From: Bradyrhizobium sp. LHD-71
Lineage (GTDB): Bacteria > Pseudomonadota > Alphaproteobacteria > Rhizobiales > Xanthobacteraceae
Reading direction: 5' to 3'
Length of the DNA: 64,000 bases
NCBI RefSeq assembly: GCF_031157255.1
Contig: NZ_JAVIFX010000016.1
Coordinates: forward strand, 114,359-178,358
Shown: in pieces, positions 43,993-52,680 of the stretch
Position numbering within the stretch: position 1 is the stretch's first letter
Layout of the letters: every line of letters starts with the position of its first letter
Made by a program: the position numbers and the translations under genes
Notes under the pieces: generated by a model
The model's database searches: none
Seen by the model: the letters and a program-made list of their open reading frames with translations, nothing else
Told to the model about the DNA's origin: nothing

Positions 43993-45085
43993 TGTGTGTA
44001 CCGAAAACCTTACCCGAGTTGATGACATGACGGAATCGCCTAAGCTGGCGGAATGATCGGGCTGTTCTTTTCGTTCTTGCCGTCCTGACCTCGCCATTCA
44101 AGTCGAAGTTGCGGCTTGAAGCCGAGAACGCGGTGCTTCGACATCAGTTGATTGTCTTGAGGCGTAGGCTGCATGGTCGCGTCCGGCTCACGAACAATGA
44201 TCGCTGGTTCTTTGTCCAGCTGTATCGCTGGTTTCCATCAATCCTGCAGGTTCTCACGATCATCCGGCCCGAGACGCTCCTGCGTTGGCACCGGGCCGGC
44301 TTTCGTTGCTACCGGCGTTGGAAGTCGCGCCCCAGTGGGAGGGCGACCGCAGATCGAGACGGAGCTGCGCCTGTTGATTCGGCGGATGAGCGTCGAAAAT
44401 CCGCTTTGGGGCGCGCCACGCATTCACGGCGAACTGCTCAAGCTCGGGTTTGAGGTCGCGCAGTCGAGCGTCGCCAAGTACATGGTCAATCGGCGGGGGC
44501 CGCCCAGCCAGGGATGGCGGACCTTCTTGCATAACCACGCGCCAGACATTGCCGCCATGGACCTGTTCGTTGTTCCAACTGTTGGTTTCGGCCTACTCTA
44601 TGGCTTTGTCATCGTCGGGCTCGGCCGCAGAGAGCTCATCTGGATCAACGTCACCGCAAACCCGACGGCCGAATGGGTTGCACGTCAGATCACGGAGGCA
44701 TTTCCTTGGGATGAGGCCCCGCACTACCTTATCCGCAATCGCGACCGGATCTATGGCAGCGTCGTCACACGCCGATTGCGCTCCATGGGCATCCGGGACA
44801 AGCCTACCGCACCAGCCTCGCCTTGGCAGAATGGCTTCGCAGAACGGCTGATCGGGTCGATCCGCCGTGAGTGTGTGGACCACATCATTGCCTTGGGTGA
44901 GGCGCATCTACGCTATATCCTGCGATCCTATGCTCGCTATTACAACGACATCAGAACGCATCGATCATTGGATAAGGATGCGCCGGTCACTCGCCAAATT
45001 CAGCGCATCGGAAGCATCAGATCACGCGTCATCCTTGGCGGACTTCACCACCACTACGCCCGAGCTTAAGTTTTCGGTACACACA
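43993..45085 (+). mobile_element. Insertion sequence with perfect 16-bp terminal inverted repeats
   Basis: TGTGTGTACCGAAAAC at 43993-44008 is repeated in inverted orientation (GTTTTCGGTACACACA) at 45070-45085. The 1093-bp interval contains one DDE-type transposase gene. Intact ends suggest the element could still be mobilised in trans, although its own transposase is frameshifted. No target duplication was evident in the bases immediately outside. Confidence 0.85.
44053..45069 (+). pseudogene. Integrase-core (rve) DDE transposase, frameshifted twice
   Basis: Starts 'MIGLFFSF' at 44053. After a one-base shift near 44073 it reads 'AVLTSPFKSKLRLEAENAVL', 'RHQLIVLRRRL' and 'LLRWHRAGFRCYRRWKSRP'. 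A second shift near 44335 leads to 'ENPLWGAPRIHGELLKLGFE', 'DIAAMDLFVVPTVGFGLLYG', 'TAPASPWQNGFAERLIGSIR' and 'DVILGGLHHHYARA'-like end (here SRVILGGLHHHYARA). The DDE residues are recognisable (MDLF, RNRD, NGFAE region). Neither shift site has an A6G-type slippery sequence, so programmed frameshifting is unlikely. Confidence 0.85.
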
Positions 45086-45657
45086 ACCGCTGATCGAGCG
45101 GATCTGTGAGCCCGAACGGCAGATCATCTTTCTTGTTCCATGGATAGATGACGGTGGGAAGTGCAGATCAATCGCGGGTCTGCGTGCAGTCCTATTCAGT
45201 GTTGGGACCGCTAAAGAAGGCCCGCGCAGCAGCGTGAAACTTGGCTTGCCTGCGCAAGTCGTCGGCCTCTGGCTTCCCCGGCTCTATGCACCAAGCATCT
45301 AAGAGCGATCCAGCACGGGCCGCGGCGACGGCGCCGTTTGACCAGTCTGTCCCAACGCGCTTCCTGGCCTGCAGGGCGCGGACGGAGGGCTGTGTAGTTT
45401 CCGGCTCGCGCCTGGGCCGCTTGCCCAGCCGCCGAATTGCGCTGTCCGGCGGTGATCTGCTTGGAGCGTCAGTTCTTCTCGTGTCGCTCCGGCTCGCGCG
45501 AGAGAATTGCCACTGGTTGGCCGCCGACGTTAGTCTGTTCAATTGCATATGCAATATGTGGCTCGAGAGCCGCGAGCCGGCTTTCTGAGTTCCGACTAGT
45601 GCTGTCTTATAGGGGTAGACTGCGCGGTAACGGCAGCTACATCGGTGGAGGAGACAC
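45086..45657. other. No gene recognised
   Basis: About 570 bp between the insertion element and the next Bug gene. A minus-strand frame (45192-45665) is open but arginine/serine-rich in the manner of a shadow frame and matches no family I know. The last bases hold the GGAGGAG site of the Bug gene. Confidence 0.45.
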
Positions 45658-46653
45658 ATGATCACAAAGCGCGAGCTTTTGACATATGCTGCAGGCTTTT
45701 CGACAATGATTCTGGCTTCGAAGCGGGCTCTCGCGCAGGACTGGCGGCCTACCAGACCAGTTCAGATTCTGATCGGCGGAAAGGCCGGGAGCAGTATCGA
45801 CCTTCCTGTCAGGCCGGTTTGCCAACGGCTATCCAAACGTTTTGGCGTTCCCTTTATCATCGATAACAAGCCGAGCCCCGCAGGAACGGTGGCGGCAGAA
45901 ACAGTAGCCCGGAGCAAACCAGACGGCCACACACTGCTCATTGGCACCAACGGTGAGCTGATCAACGGTTATTTCATTTGGCAGAATACAGGTCGAAAGT
46001 TTCCTTATGACCCGGTTTCTGACTTCATTCCTGTCGCCCTCGTTCAACGCGGCGCCGGCGTTTTGGTTGTGCGACCAGATTTCGGCCCGAAGTCTTTACC
46101 CGACCTTCTGGAATACGCGCGAAAGAATCCCGGCAAGCTGAACATCGGCACTGGCTCTATCGGCTCAACCGTCCATCTTGTGTCGGAACTTTTCGTGAGG
46201 GAAGCGAATATCGACGCCGCGATCATACCTTACCGGGCAAGCGCCGACACACTGCTGGCGTTGCAAAGCAAAACGATTGACGCGATGTTTGTCACTCCCT
46301 TCGAGATCGTCGACTGGGTTGAGCGCAAAGAAGCGATACCGTTGGCCGTAAGCCACACCAAACGCATCCCGTTGTTCCCACAGGTCGAGACCTTTGTTGA
46401 ACTGGGTCTCCCAAATGTTCTCAACCTACCATTCATATCGTTCTGTGCACCGCGAGGGACAAGCGATCACATCGTTCAGTCGCTCAACAAGGCAGTGATT
46501 GAAGAGATCGCCGGCGATGGTCCTGAGAAGCCCCCTTTGGTGCAACCCGGGAGAGAGTCGCCACCCTTAACCCCATCCGAGCTGGCGCAGTTCATCGTCG
46601 ACGAACGACAAAGGTGGGGCGACGTGATCAAGAAAGCCAATATACAAGGCTGA
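45658..46653 (+). CDS. Bug-type (TctC) periplasmic solute receptor, divergent member
   Basis: 331 residues, GGAGGAGA site before ATG. Signal peptide ('LLTYAAGFSTMILASKRALA'), then 'RPVQILIGGKAGSSIDLPVR', 'GVPFIIDNKPSPAGTVAAET', 'SKPDGHTLLIGTNG' and 'FPYDPVSDFIPVA'. The first strand has GGKAGSSID where most members have PGGxxD, and there is an extra 'ELINGYFIWQNTG' insertion, so the ligand site probably differs from the other three in this window. An IclR regulator follows 150 bp downstream on the same strand. Confidence 0.9.
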   Translation: MITKRELLTYAAGFSTMILASKRALAQDWRPTRPVQILIGGKAGSSIDLPVRPVCQRLSKRFGVPFIIDNKPSPAGTVAAETVARSKPDGHTLLIGTNGELINGYFIWQNTGRKFPYDPVSDFIPVALVQRGAGVLVVRPDFGPKSLPDLLEYARKNPGKLNIGTGSIGSTVHLVSELFVREANIDAAIIPYRASADTLLALQSKTIDAMFVTPFEIVDWVERKEAIPLAVSHTKRIPLFPQVETFVELGLPNVLNLPFISFCAPRGTSDHIVQSLNKAVIEEIAGDGPEKPPLVQPGRESPPLTPSELAQFIVDERQRWGDVIKKANIQG

Positions 46654-46762
46654 TCGCTGCAGGTGGCCATGCATTAATCCTTGGACGCGGGTGGGAACGG
46701 TCGAGTCGGCTCTGATCAAATGCCCTCATGCACGATTCTGTAAATTCGCGGTAGCGCTTCAC

Positions 46763-46787
46763 CCTAAACACTGTCTTGTGTTCTAGG
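46763..46787. promoter_or_regulatory. Imperfect palindrome upstream of the iclR-type gene
   Basis: CCTA-AACAC and GTGTT-C-TAGG arms face each other around a 6-base centre, with one bulged base. It ends 15 bp before the regulator's start codon, a normal place for IclR autoregulation. Symmetry only; not tested against a known consensus. Confidence 0.35.
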
Positions 46788-46802
46788 TTTGAGGGTGCGG
46801 CA

Positions 46803-47570
46803 ATGCCAGTCGAGCGCAGCGTCAAGTCAGCAGGTCGGGCACTCGCTGTCCTTGACCTCTTTGAGAAACTACGTCGGCCAGCTCGCGCGGGCGAGATAGC
46901 GAAGCTACTTGAGTACCCACAGTCCAGCACGTCCTTTCTTTTGAACGAGATGCGCAAGCTTGGCTATCTCAATCACGACGCTGCGACGCGTCAATTCGCA
47001 CCGACGATGCGCGTCGCGCTTTTAGGCGGATGGATACAGGCAGGCCCGGTCGGCCGATCAACATTGTTCGATCTAGTCCATCGCGTTCACGAAAAGACGA
47101 AAATCACCTCTCTGCTTTGTACGCAGAACGGCCAAGAGGTGCAGTATATCCATGTTGCCGCCCGGTTTGCTTCTCCCAAACTAGCGCTTAGACCAGGCAC
47201 GCTTCGGCCTATCTGCCGTTCCGCGCCCGGGCTTGTTCTGTTGTCAGAGTGCGACGACGCTGAGATTGGCAAACTGGTGCGATCAATCAACGCTCAGAGC
47301 CCATACAGCGAAAAGGTGCAGGCCGACGCTGTGATGAGAAAGGTCCAACAAACGCGAGCAAACGGCTATGCCTGGATCACCGGCGGCGTTTTTAAGGGTA
47401 TCGGATCGGTCGCTGTGCGCTTGCCATTCGACGATATTCTCAAGAAGCCTCTCGTGCTGAGCATCGCCGGATCTGCGTCCCTGATCAAACGAAGCCATCA
47501 AGATCTCGCGCGCATACTCCAAGAGTCGATAGCGGAATTCTCCAGCGCACAGTCTTCGAAAGACATTTAG
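46803..47570 (+). CDS. IclR-family transcriptional regulator
   Basis: 255 residues from ATG 46803 (a start at 46776 is possible). The N-terminal winged helix ('SVKSAGRALAVLDLFEKLRR', 'AKLLEYPQSSTSFLLNEMRK') is followed by the IclR effector domain ('LRPICRSAPGLVLLSECDDA', 'ANGYAWITGGVFKGIGSVAV'). Located between the divergent-type Bug receptor and the acyl-CoA genes, all on the plus strand; it may control either. The palindrome at 46763-46787 is its likeliest own site. Confidence 0.92.
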   Translation: MPVERSVKSAGRALAVLDLFEKLRRPARAGEIAKLLEYPQSSTSFLLNEMRKLGYLNHDAATRQFAPTMRVALLGGWIQAGPVGRSTLFDLVHRVHEKTKITSLLCTQNGQEVQYIHVAARFASPKLALRPGTLRPICRSAPGLVLLSECDDAEIGKLVRSINAQSPYSEKVQADAVMRKVQQTRANGYAWITGGVFKGIGSVAVRLPFDDILKKPLVLSIAGSASLIKRSHQDLARILQESIAEFSSAQSSKDI

Positions 47571-48103
47571 CGCCGCCGTCATCGACATTCCCAGCGCGAC
47601 GACGATGATCGGGCCTGCCACTCTGCTTGCGCCTGAGTCGTACACTGCGGCTGTTTTTCTTCCCTGTGTGAGCCGGGGGGCAGCCACTGATCGATTAGGT
47701 TTCGCGCGTTGCATGCCAACTGTCAGCAGTTGTCTTGATCACCAAACGGCCGCCCATTGCATATGCGATATTGCGCGCGCTGCCGGGAATGTCGTCGACC
47801 CCTGCGCGAGGGTTCGTATAGGCTAGTCAAAAAGGGAGTCATAAATTGAGAGAAGAAATGGCCCAGGGATCTGCACATCGGCCAGGTGTGACAGAGTTCG
47901 GTTTATCTGCGCGGCGCCCTCTCGAATGCACGATAGACCCTTAGGCGCGCGACGAACGCTAGCGAAGAACGTGCAGCGCAATGTGGTAATCGTCCACAGC
48001 TAGGGCGCGAGCGTCTGCTCAACCCAGGATAAGCGGTCCCTGGCATGTCCGCGGGACGCGGCCATCACGAGTATTGTGACACCATGAGAAGGAAGCCGGA
48101 TCT
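47571..48103. other. Intergenic, no gene recognised
   Basis: About 530 bp before the acyl-CoA operon. Frames here are short or shadows. The end contains GAGAAGGAAG, the ribosome site of the enoyl-CoA hydratase gene, so the operon promoter should lie in this stretch. Confidence 0.5.
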
Positions 48104-48932
48104 ATGACTGACGCGAATACTCATTCGTTCTCTGAGATTACACTTGATATTGAGGACCACGTTGCCACGCTGACGCTCAACCGGCCGGACGCGCGAAACG
48201 CGCTGTCCATGGTGATGCGCCGAGATCTCGACGAAGCACTCAAGGTCTTGAAAGCTGGCGCTGGAGATCAGATCAAAGCGCTGATCCTGACGGGAGCCGG
48301 TGGCGGCTTCTGCGCTGGAGGCGACGTGAAGGCGATGCACAAACGTGGTCGCGACAGCGCGGCGTTTGCAGCGCGCGATCGGTTGCGTGAAGCGCACAAT
48401 CGGCTTTTGGATCTCCTTAACCTCGAGATGCCCGTTATCGTGGCGGTCGACGGGGCTGCGGCTGGGCGCGGGTTTTAATCTTGCGCTTGTCGGCGACTTC
48501 ATCCTGGCAAGCGAACGGGCGGTCTTCATTCAGAGCTTTGTCCGGATCGGGCTCGTCCCGGATTGGAATGGGCTGTTTCTTCTCCCGAGACTGGTCGGGT
48601 TGCAGAAGGCAAAAGAAATCATGTTTACGGGGCGCCGGATTGGCGCTCATGAGGCGAAAGAGCTTGGCATTGTTCACTCGGTCCATGCCACCGAAAAGCT
48701 GATGGATGCAGCTCGAGAGATGGCACGACGCTTTTGCAATGCGCCGACGCGTGCAATCGGGCTTTCCAAGGCGATTCTCAATCAATCGCTGCACCTTGAT
48801 CCGAAAACAGTGCTGGATCTCGAGGCGTATGCCCAGTCCGCGGCTCGTACTGATGCCTATCATCAGGCGGCGGTGCAGCGCTTCGTACAGAAGCAGCCGG
48901 CCCTGTTTGACTGGGATGCGTTCGGGAAATGA
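48104..48932 (+). pseudogene. Enoyl-CoA hydratase/isomerase, broken by a one-base insertion
   Basis: The first frame (48104-48478) has 'HVATLTLNRPDARNALSMVM', 'LILTGAGGGFCAGGDVKAMH' (oxyanion-hole and catalytic region) and 'MPVIVAVDGAAAG', then hits TAA. The rest continues in the next frame: 'GFNLALVGDFILASERAVFI', 'SFVRIGLVPDWNGLFLLPRL', 'GRRIGAHEAKELGIVHSVHA' up to a stop at 48930-48932. Removing one G from the GGG at 48464-48466 restores a normal 275-residue crotonase. The rest shows no decay, so this is a recent mutation or a sequencing error. First gene of the acyl-CoA operon. Confidence 0.92.
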
Positions 48933-48963
48933 GCAGGGCTAATAAACGTCAAGGAGGATAAAA

Positions 48964-50199
48964 ATGACTGCTATTGCTTACGAGTATTCCGACGATCTCA
49001 AAGCCGTTCTCGAGGCGGTCCAGGGGTTCTTGAAGACCGAGGTGTTTCCTCGCCATCAAAAGCACGAAGAGCTGCTGACAAATCAGCGTCTTCTCTACAA
49101 AGAGGACGGCCGTTTCTCCCATGACGCTTGGGAGGTGATCAGTGAAGTACGCATGGCTTCCGCCGAAGCGGGATTTTATGCGATGTGCGCGCCCAAGGAG
49201 ATGGGTGGTGGCGGCTTTCCTGTCCTTGGCTATTTCGCGGTCTGGGAACAAATTTTCCGACTGTGTGGAATGAAATACTGGCTGGGTCATCATATGGTGA
49301 GTCACTGGGCGAAGGGGCCAAGTGCGGTTCTCAACAATATGACCGCTGAAGCACAAAAGCTGCTTCTTCCGGATATCATGTCGGGCAAGACGACACTCTG
49401 CTTTGGACTGTCAGAGCCGGGCGCCGGGTCAGATGCCGCGATGATCAAGACCCGAGCGACGCCGGACGGTGACGGCTGGAGATTGAACGGCAGCAAAATC
49501 TGGACAACGAACAGTCCTCACGCTGATTATACAATTGTCTTTGCGGTCACGGATCCGGAACAGGCCTCAAAAAGGGCGGGCGGCATCAGCACCTTTCTTG
49601 TTCCAACTAACGCGCCAGGTTTTGTGATCGAGAAGGTCATCAAAATGTGGGGCAGTCCCGGTGGCGACGAGGCAGTGCTTCATTTCGATAATCTGAGGCT
49701 CGAGCCATACCACCTGGTCGGCACCCTGCATAAAGGCTTCCGAACCGCGATGTTGGGCGTCGGATTGGGCCGGATCTACAATTCTGCCCGGGTCGTCGGG
49801 ATCTGCCGCTGGGCGATTGAAATGGCGTTCGATTACGCCAAGGTGCGGCGGACGTTTGATACGCCCATCTCTGAATATCAGGGCGTCATGTTTCCACTCG
49901 CGGAGTCGGCAATGCAGATTCATGCCGCACACTTGATGAGCATAAACGTCGCACAACTTCTCGATCGGGGGTTGCCGGCAACAAAAGAGCTCTCCATGAC
50001 AAAGGCGTTTGCCGTCGAGGCGGGCGTGAAGGCAATCGATCGCGTGATGCAAACGCACGGCGCGATCGGCTTCACCAACGAGATGTTTCTAACCGATGCG
50101 TTCATCACGATGCGCAAGATTAACGTCGCCGACGGGACCAACGAGATTCTGCGTCGCCAGATCGTGAAGCAGTTTCTTGGTGGTGACACGTCTCTCTAG
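48964..50199 (+). CDS. Acyl-CoA dehydrogenase
   Basis: 411 residues, perfect AGGAGG-type site before ATG. Three-domain acyl-CoA dehydrogenase: N-terminal helices, beta domain with 'LCFGLSEPGAGSDAAMIKTR' and 'NGSKIWTTNSPHADYTIVFA' (FAD and substrate contacts), and C-terminal helices with 'MQTHGAIGFTNEMFLTDAFI' and 'RKINVADGTNEILRR'. It oxidises an acyl-CoA to the enoyl-CoA, passing electrons to ETF. It lies 31 bp after the enoyl-CoA hydratase gene and 8 bp before the nitronate-monooxygenase-like gene. Confidence 0.95.
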   Translation: MTAIAYEYSDDLKAVLEAVQGFLKTEVFPRHQKHEELLTNQRLLYKEDGRFSHDAWEVISEVRMASAEAGFYAMCAPKEMGGGGFPVLGYFAVWEQIFRLCGMKYWLGHHMVSHWAKGPSAVLNNMTAEAQKLLLPDIMSGKTTLCFGLSEPGAGSDAAMIKTRATPDGDGWRLNGSKIWTTNSPHADYTIVFAVTDPEQASKRAGGISTFLVPTNAPGFVIEKVIKMWGSPGGDEAVLHFDNLRLEPYHLVGTLHKGFRTAMLGVGLGRIYNSARVVGICRWAIEMAFDYAKVRRTFDTPISEYQGVMFPLAESAMQIHAAHLMSINVAQLLDRGLPATKELSMTKAFAVEAGVKAIDRVMQTHGAIGFTNEMFLTDAFITMRKINVADGTNEILRRQIVKQFLGGDTSL

Positions 50200-50207
50200 G
50201 AGGCCTC

Positions 50208-51194
50208 ATGCTCACGTCATCTGCAGATCGGAAAGCCACGGAAGTTGGCAGCCTACCGCCATTGTTCCGCGATCTTACGGTGCCGGTCATTGCTGCACCG
50301 AAACTCCTCGTAACCGGTCCTTCGCTGGTTGCAGCAGCAGCAGAGGCGGGTATCGTCGGCGTGGCCCCAGCCTCCTCGACGCGTTCTCCCGACGAGTATG
50401 ATGAGTGGCACGAGATCATATCGGTGCGGTTGCAGAAGTACCGGCGTGAGACCAGCCAGCGCACCGGCCCGGTGGCGGCTAACATCGGCGCGCCTTCAAA
50501 GGCGCGCACCGACACTCCAAGATACGTCCGTGACCTGGAAATCTGTCGCAAAAGACAAATTTCGCTTGTCATCACGGTCAAGGGAGATCCGACAGAGATC
50601 GTAAAGTACGTGCACGACTGGGGCGGGCTGGTCTTTCACGATGTTACAACGCTTCGGCACGCCGAAAAGGCGGTCGAGGCAGGCGTTGATGGGCTCATCT
50701 TGATCTGCGGTGGCGGAGGTGGACACTCTGGCGTTCTCAGCCCGTTTGCGTTTGTTCCGCAAGTCAGGAAGTTCTTCCGGGGCACCATCGTCCTTGGCGG
50801 ATCAATCAGCGAGGGTCGCTCAATGCGGGCGGCTCAGGCGCTTGGTGCGGACCTGTGTTACATGGGCACGCGCTTCATCGCGACCCAAGAATCAATGGCG
50901 CCGGACGGCTACAAGGCGATGATTGTGAACAGCAAAAGCCACGAGCTGGCATACACACCGGTGTTCACGAAAGGTGTCTCATGCAACTTCATGATTAGGT
51001 CCATTGAGGAAAACGGCTTCGATCCAGTTCGCTTGCAGGACATTCTTGCGGATGATCCACGCCTATCGGTTAGGAAGCCATGGCGTGATCTATGGTCGGC
51101 GGGTCAAGGTGTGGGTTTGATCGACGACGTTCCGAGTGTTCGCGAACTGGTCAGCCGCCTTGAGAGAGAATATCGCGGCTCTGACAACTGTTGA
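50208..51194 (+). CDS. Nitronate monooxygenase / enoyl-reductase-like FMN protein (NPD family)
   Basis: 328 residues, AGGAGG site before ATG. An FMN-binding TIM barrel of the 2-nitropropane-dioxygenase family. It has 'PVIAAPKLLVTGPSLVAAAA' at the N-terminus, 'AVEAGVDGLILICGGGGGHS' with the active-site His, 'RGTIVLGGSISEGRSMRAAQ' and 'LGADLCYMGTRFIATQES' at the phosphate-binding end. Members oxidise nitronates, or reduce unsaturated acyl groups in lipid pathways. Given its place as third gene in an acyl-CoA operon, a role on an acyl-CoA or a nitro-acid such as propionate-3-nitronate are both possible. Confidence 0.92.
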   Translation: MLTSSADRKATEVGSLPPLFRDLTVPVIAAPKLLVTGPSLVAAAAEAGIVGVAPASSTRSPDEYDEWHEIISVRLQKYRRETSQRTGPVAANIGAPSKARTDTPRYVRDLEICRKRQISLVITVKGDPTEIVKYVHDWGGLVFHDVTTLRHAEKAVEAGVDGLILICGGGGGHSGVLSPFAFVPQVRKFFRGTIVLGGSISEGRSMRAAQALGADLCYMGTRFIATQESMAPDGYKAMIVNSKSHELAYTPVFTKGVSCNFMIRSIEENGFDPVRLQDILADDPRLSVRKPWRDLWSAGQGVGLIDDVPSVRELVSRLEREYRGSDNC

Positions 51195-51332
51195 CAGTTG
51201 GCGATCCCAAAGCGATAGTTTCTTGGAGGATCGGGTCATTTGGGATCTGCGTTACGCATGACGTCGCTTGAAACTGATACCAGGATGGGCGGGTGGCCCG
51301 GTCTGGGTTACGACGATTGAGCTGCACCCGGT

Positions 51333-51767
51333 TTGATGGACGGCTGGTTAAGGATCGTGCGCACCCTCATCCACGAGGTTGTCGCCGTTATCGATGATAC
51401 CGCGTTCGAGATCGTCCTGATCGCCCACTGGGCGGGCGGTGCCCACAGCGAGCTGCCAAAACGCCGACACGGACAGTGCAACAGCACCTCCGCCGATATC
51501 ATCGAAGCCGTACGTCAGTTGGTGATGATCGCCAACGACGATCTGATCGCAGGCATCCTCAACCGCAACGGTCTCAAGACGGGCAGTGGTAACCGCTGGA
51601 CTCGTCAGCGCGTCACCTCCATGCGTTCGAACTACCGCATCCCGGTGTTCAAGCGTGACGAAGGCGGGATCGAACCTTGGCTCAATCTTGGCAATGCCGC
51701 GAAGCTACTGAAGGTAGCACCCAAGACGCTGAGGCTCGCAGCCGAAGCCGGAGAGAAAGGACAACAG
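51333..51767 (+). pseudogene. C-terminal piece of a large serine recombinase
   Basis: The frame gives 'RTLIHEVVAVIDDTAFEIVL', 'NSTSADIIEAVRQLVMIAND', 'LKTGSGNRWTRQRVTSMRSN' and 'LNLGNAAKLLKVAPKTLRLA', typical of the C-terminal DNA-binding part of serine recombinases of rhizobial islands. The catalytic N-terminus and zinc-ribbon part are absent. It runs without a stop into the phage-like protein that follows. Confidence 0.75.
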
Positions 51768-52142
51768 ATGCCGTCACTTTCGATCGTGGAATTCAGCCGC
51801 TTACACAATGTCGGGAGCCGAGTTGAACCGGTAGCTGCACAGGTCGCCGACTTAAGCACCCTCGTGACGGTGCAAAGCGTCAACATCGGAGCGGCATCCA
51901 CTCAGAGTGCCGTGATCAATAGCGAAACCAGACTGGTGCGGCTCGATGCCGATGTCGATTGCGTAATCAGTTATGGCGAAGCCCCAATGCCTCAACGGCC
52001 AGGACCTTCATTCGCCTGTTCGCAATCAGGCCGAATACTCGGTGCCAATGCTGGTAAGGAACCAGCGGTGAAGTCCGCAATGTCTCCACCCCAACTGAAA
52101 GGACTTGAACATGCTACCGACCGAATACCTCAAGAGTTTTAG
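51768..52142 (+). CDS. Small phage-like protein (hypothetical)
   Basis: About 124 residues from ATG 51768 (GAAAGGA site), reading 'MPSLSIVEFSRLHNVGSRVE', 'GAASTQSAVINSETRLVRLD' and 'DADVDCVISYGEAP', which resembles small proteins found beside minor structural genes in rhizobial prophages. After residue about 75 the reading frame seems shifted and then restored ('GANAGKEPAVKSA' is back in frame), so the C-terminus may be altered. It extends past the normal end by read-through to 52142, overlapping the next gene's start by 32 bp. Confidence 0.45.
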   Translation: MPSLSIVEFSRLHNVGSRVEPVAAQVADLSTLVTVQSVNIGAASTQSAVINSETRLVRLDADVDCVISYGEAPMPQRPGPSFACSQSGRILGANAGKEPAVKSAMSPPQLKGLEHATDRIPQEF

Positions 52143-52680
52143 GGACGCCGTGACTCGATACCAACTCGCGTCACCGCGTAGCGGACCGCAGGGCGCATAT
52201 GACAGCGCATTCGACTTCGAAGCGATGCTGAAAACGGCTTTCGAGGCGCGACATCAAACGCTTGCGTCTCGCCCTAGACGCGCAATTGGCCGTGGAACCA
52301 GACCAAACCTCAGGGACAGCGACTGCCGCAGAAAGGGTTATAGCGAGCAACTTCTGCCTGACAACGTCTTGCGCTTGCTGAAAGCGCGCCTGACCGAAGA
52401 AGAGGTTGAGTCGATCATTGCCGAGCTGAAACGCGCAGGCAACGACCAGAACGCGCAGCAACCGCCCAGGTCATCCGAACCGCCACAGAATAGCACTGCG
52501 ATGGACGCCGCAATGCGCGTCCGCACCGGAACCACGGCGCCGGTTTACAACAACGGCGTACTCAACGGAGTACGCTACGTACACGGTATAGCTTGCGGCC
52601 AAGTCGAAGTACACGAATGTTCTTCACCGGATGACTTCGCGGCGCGTTTTCCCAATGCCGCCCGCATCCGCAATTTGTGA
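52111..52680 (+). CDS. Hypothetical phage-associated protein
   Basis: 189 residues from ATG 52111 (AAAGGA upstream). It opens 'MLPTEYLKSFRDAVTRYQLA' and has a helical segment 'VLRLLKARLTEEEVESIIAE', a Gln/Pro-rich linker, and a C-terminal 'DDFAARFPNAARIRNL'. Such composition and the location next to the small phage-like protein suggest a prophage-derived gene, but I know no function and see no domain. Confidence 0.45.
   Translation: MLPTEYLKSFRDAVTRYQLASPRSGPQGAYDSAFDFEAMLKTAFEARHQTLASRPRRAIGRGTRPNLRDSDCRRKGYSEQLLPDNVLRLLKARLTEEEVESIIAELKRAGNDQNAQQPPRSSEPPQNSTAMDAAMRVRTGTTAPVYNNGVLNGVRYVHGIACGQVEVHECSSPDDFAARFPNAARIRNL

Noticed and set aside
44325..44345. Programmed ribosomal frameshift in the transposase
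   Set aside because: The shift is +1 and no slippery A6G or similar heptamer is present; another uncorrected shift lies near 44073, so decay is the simpler explanation.
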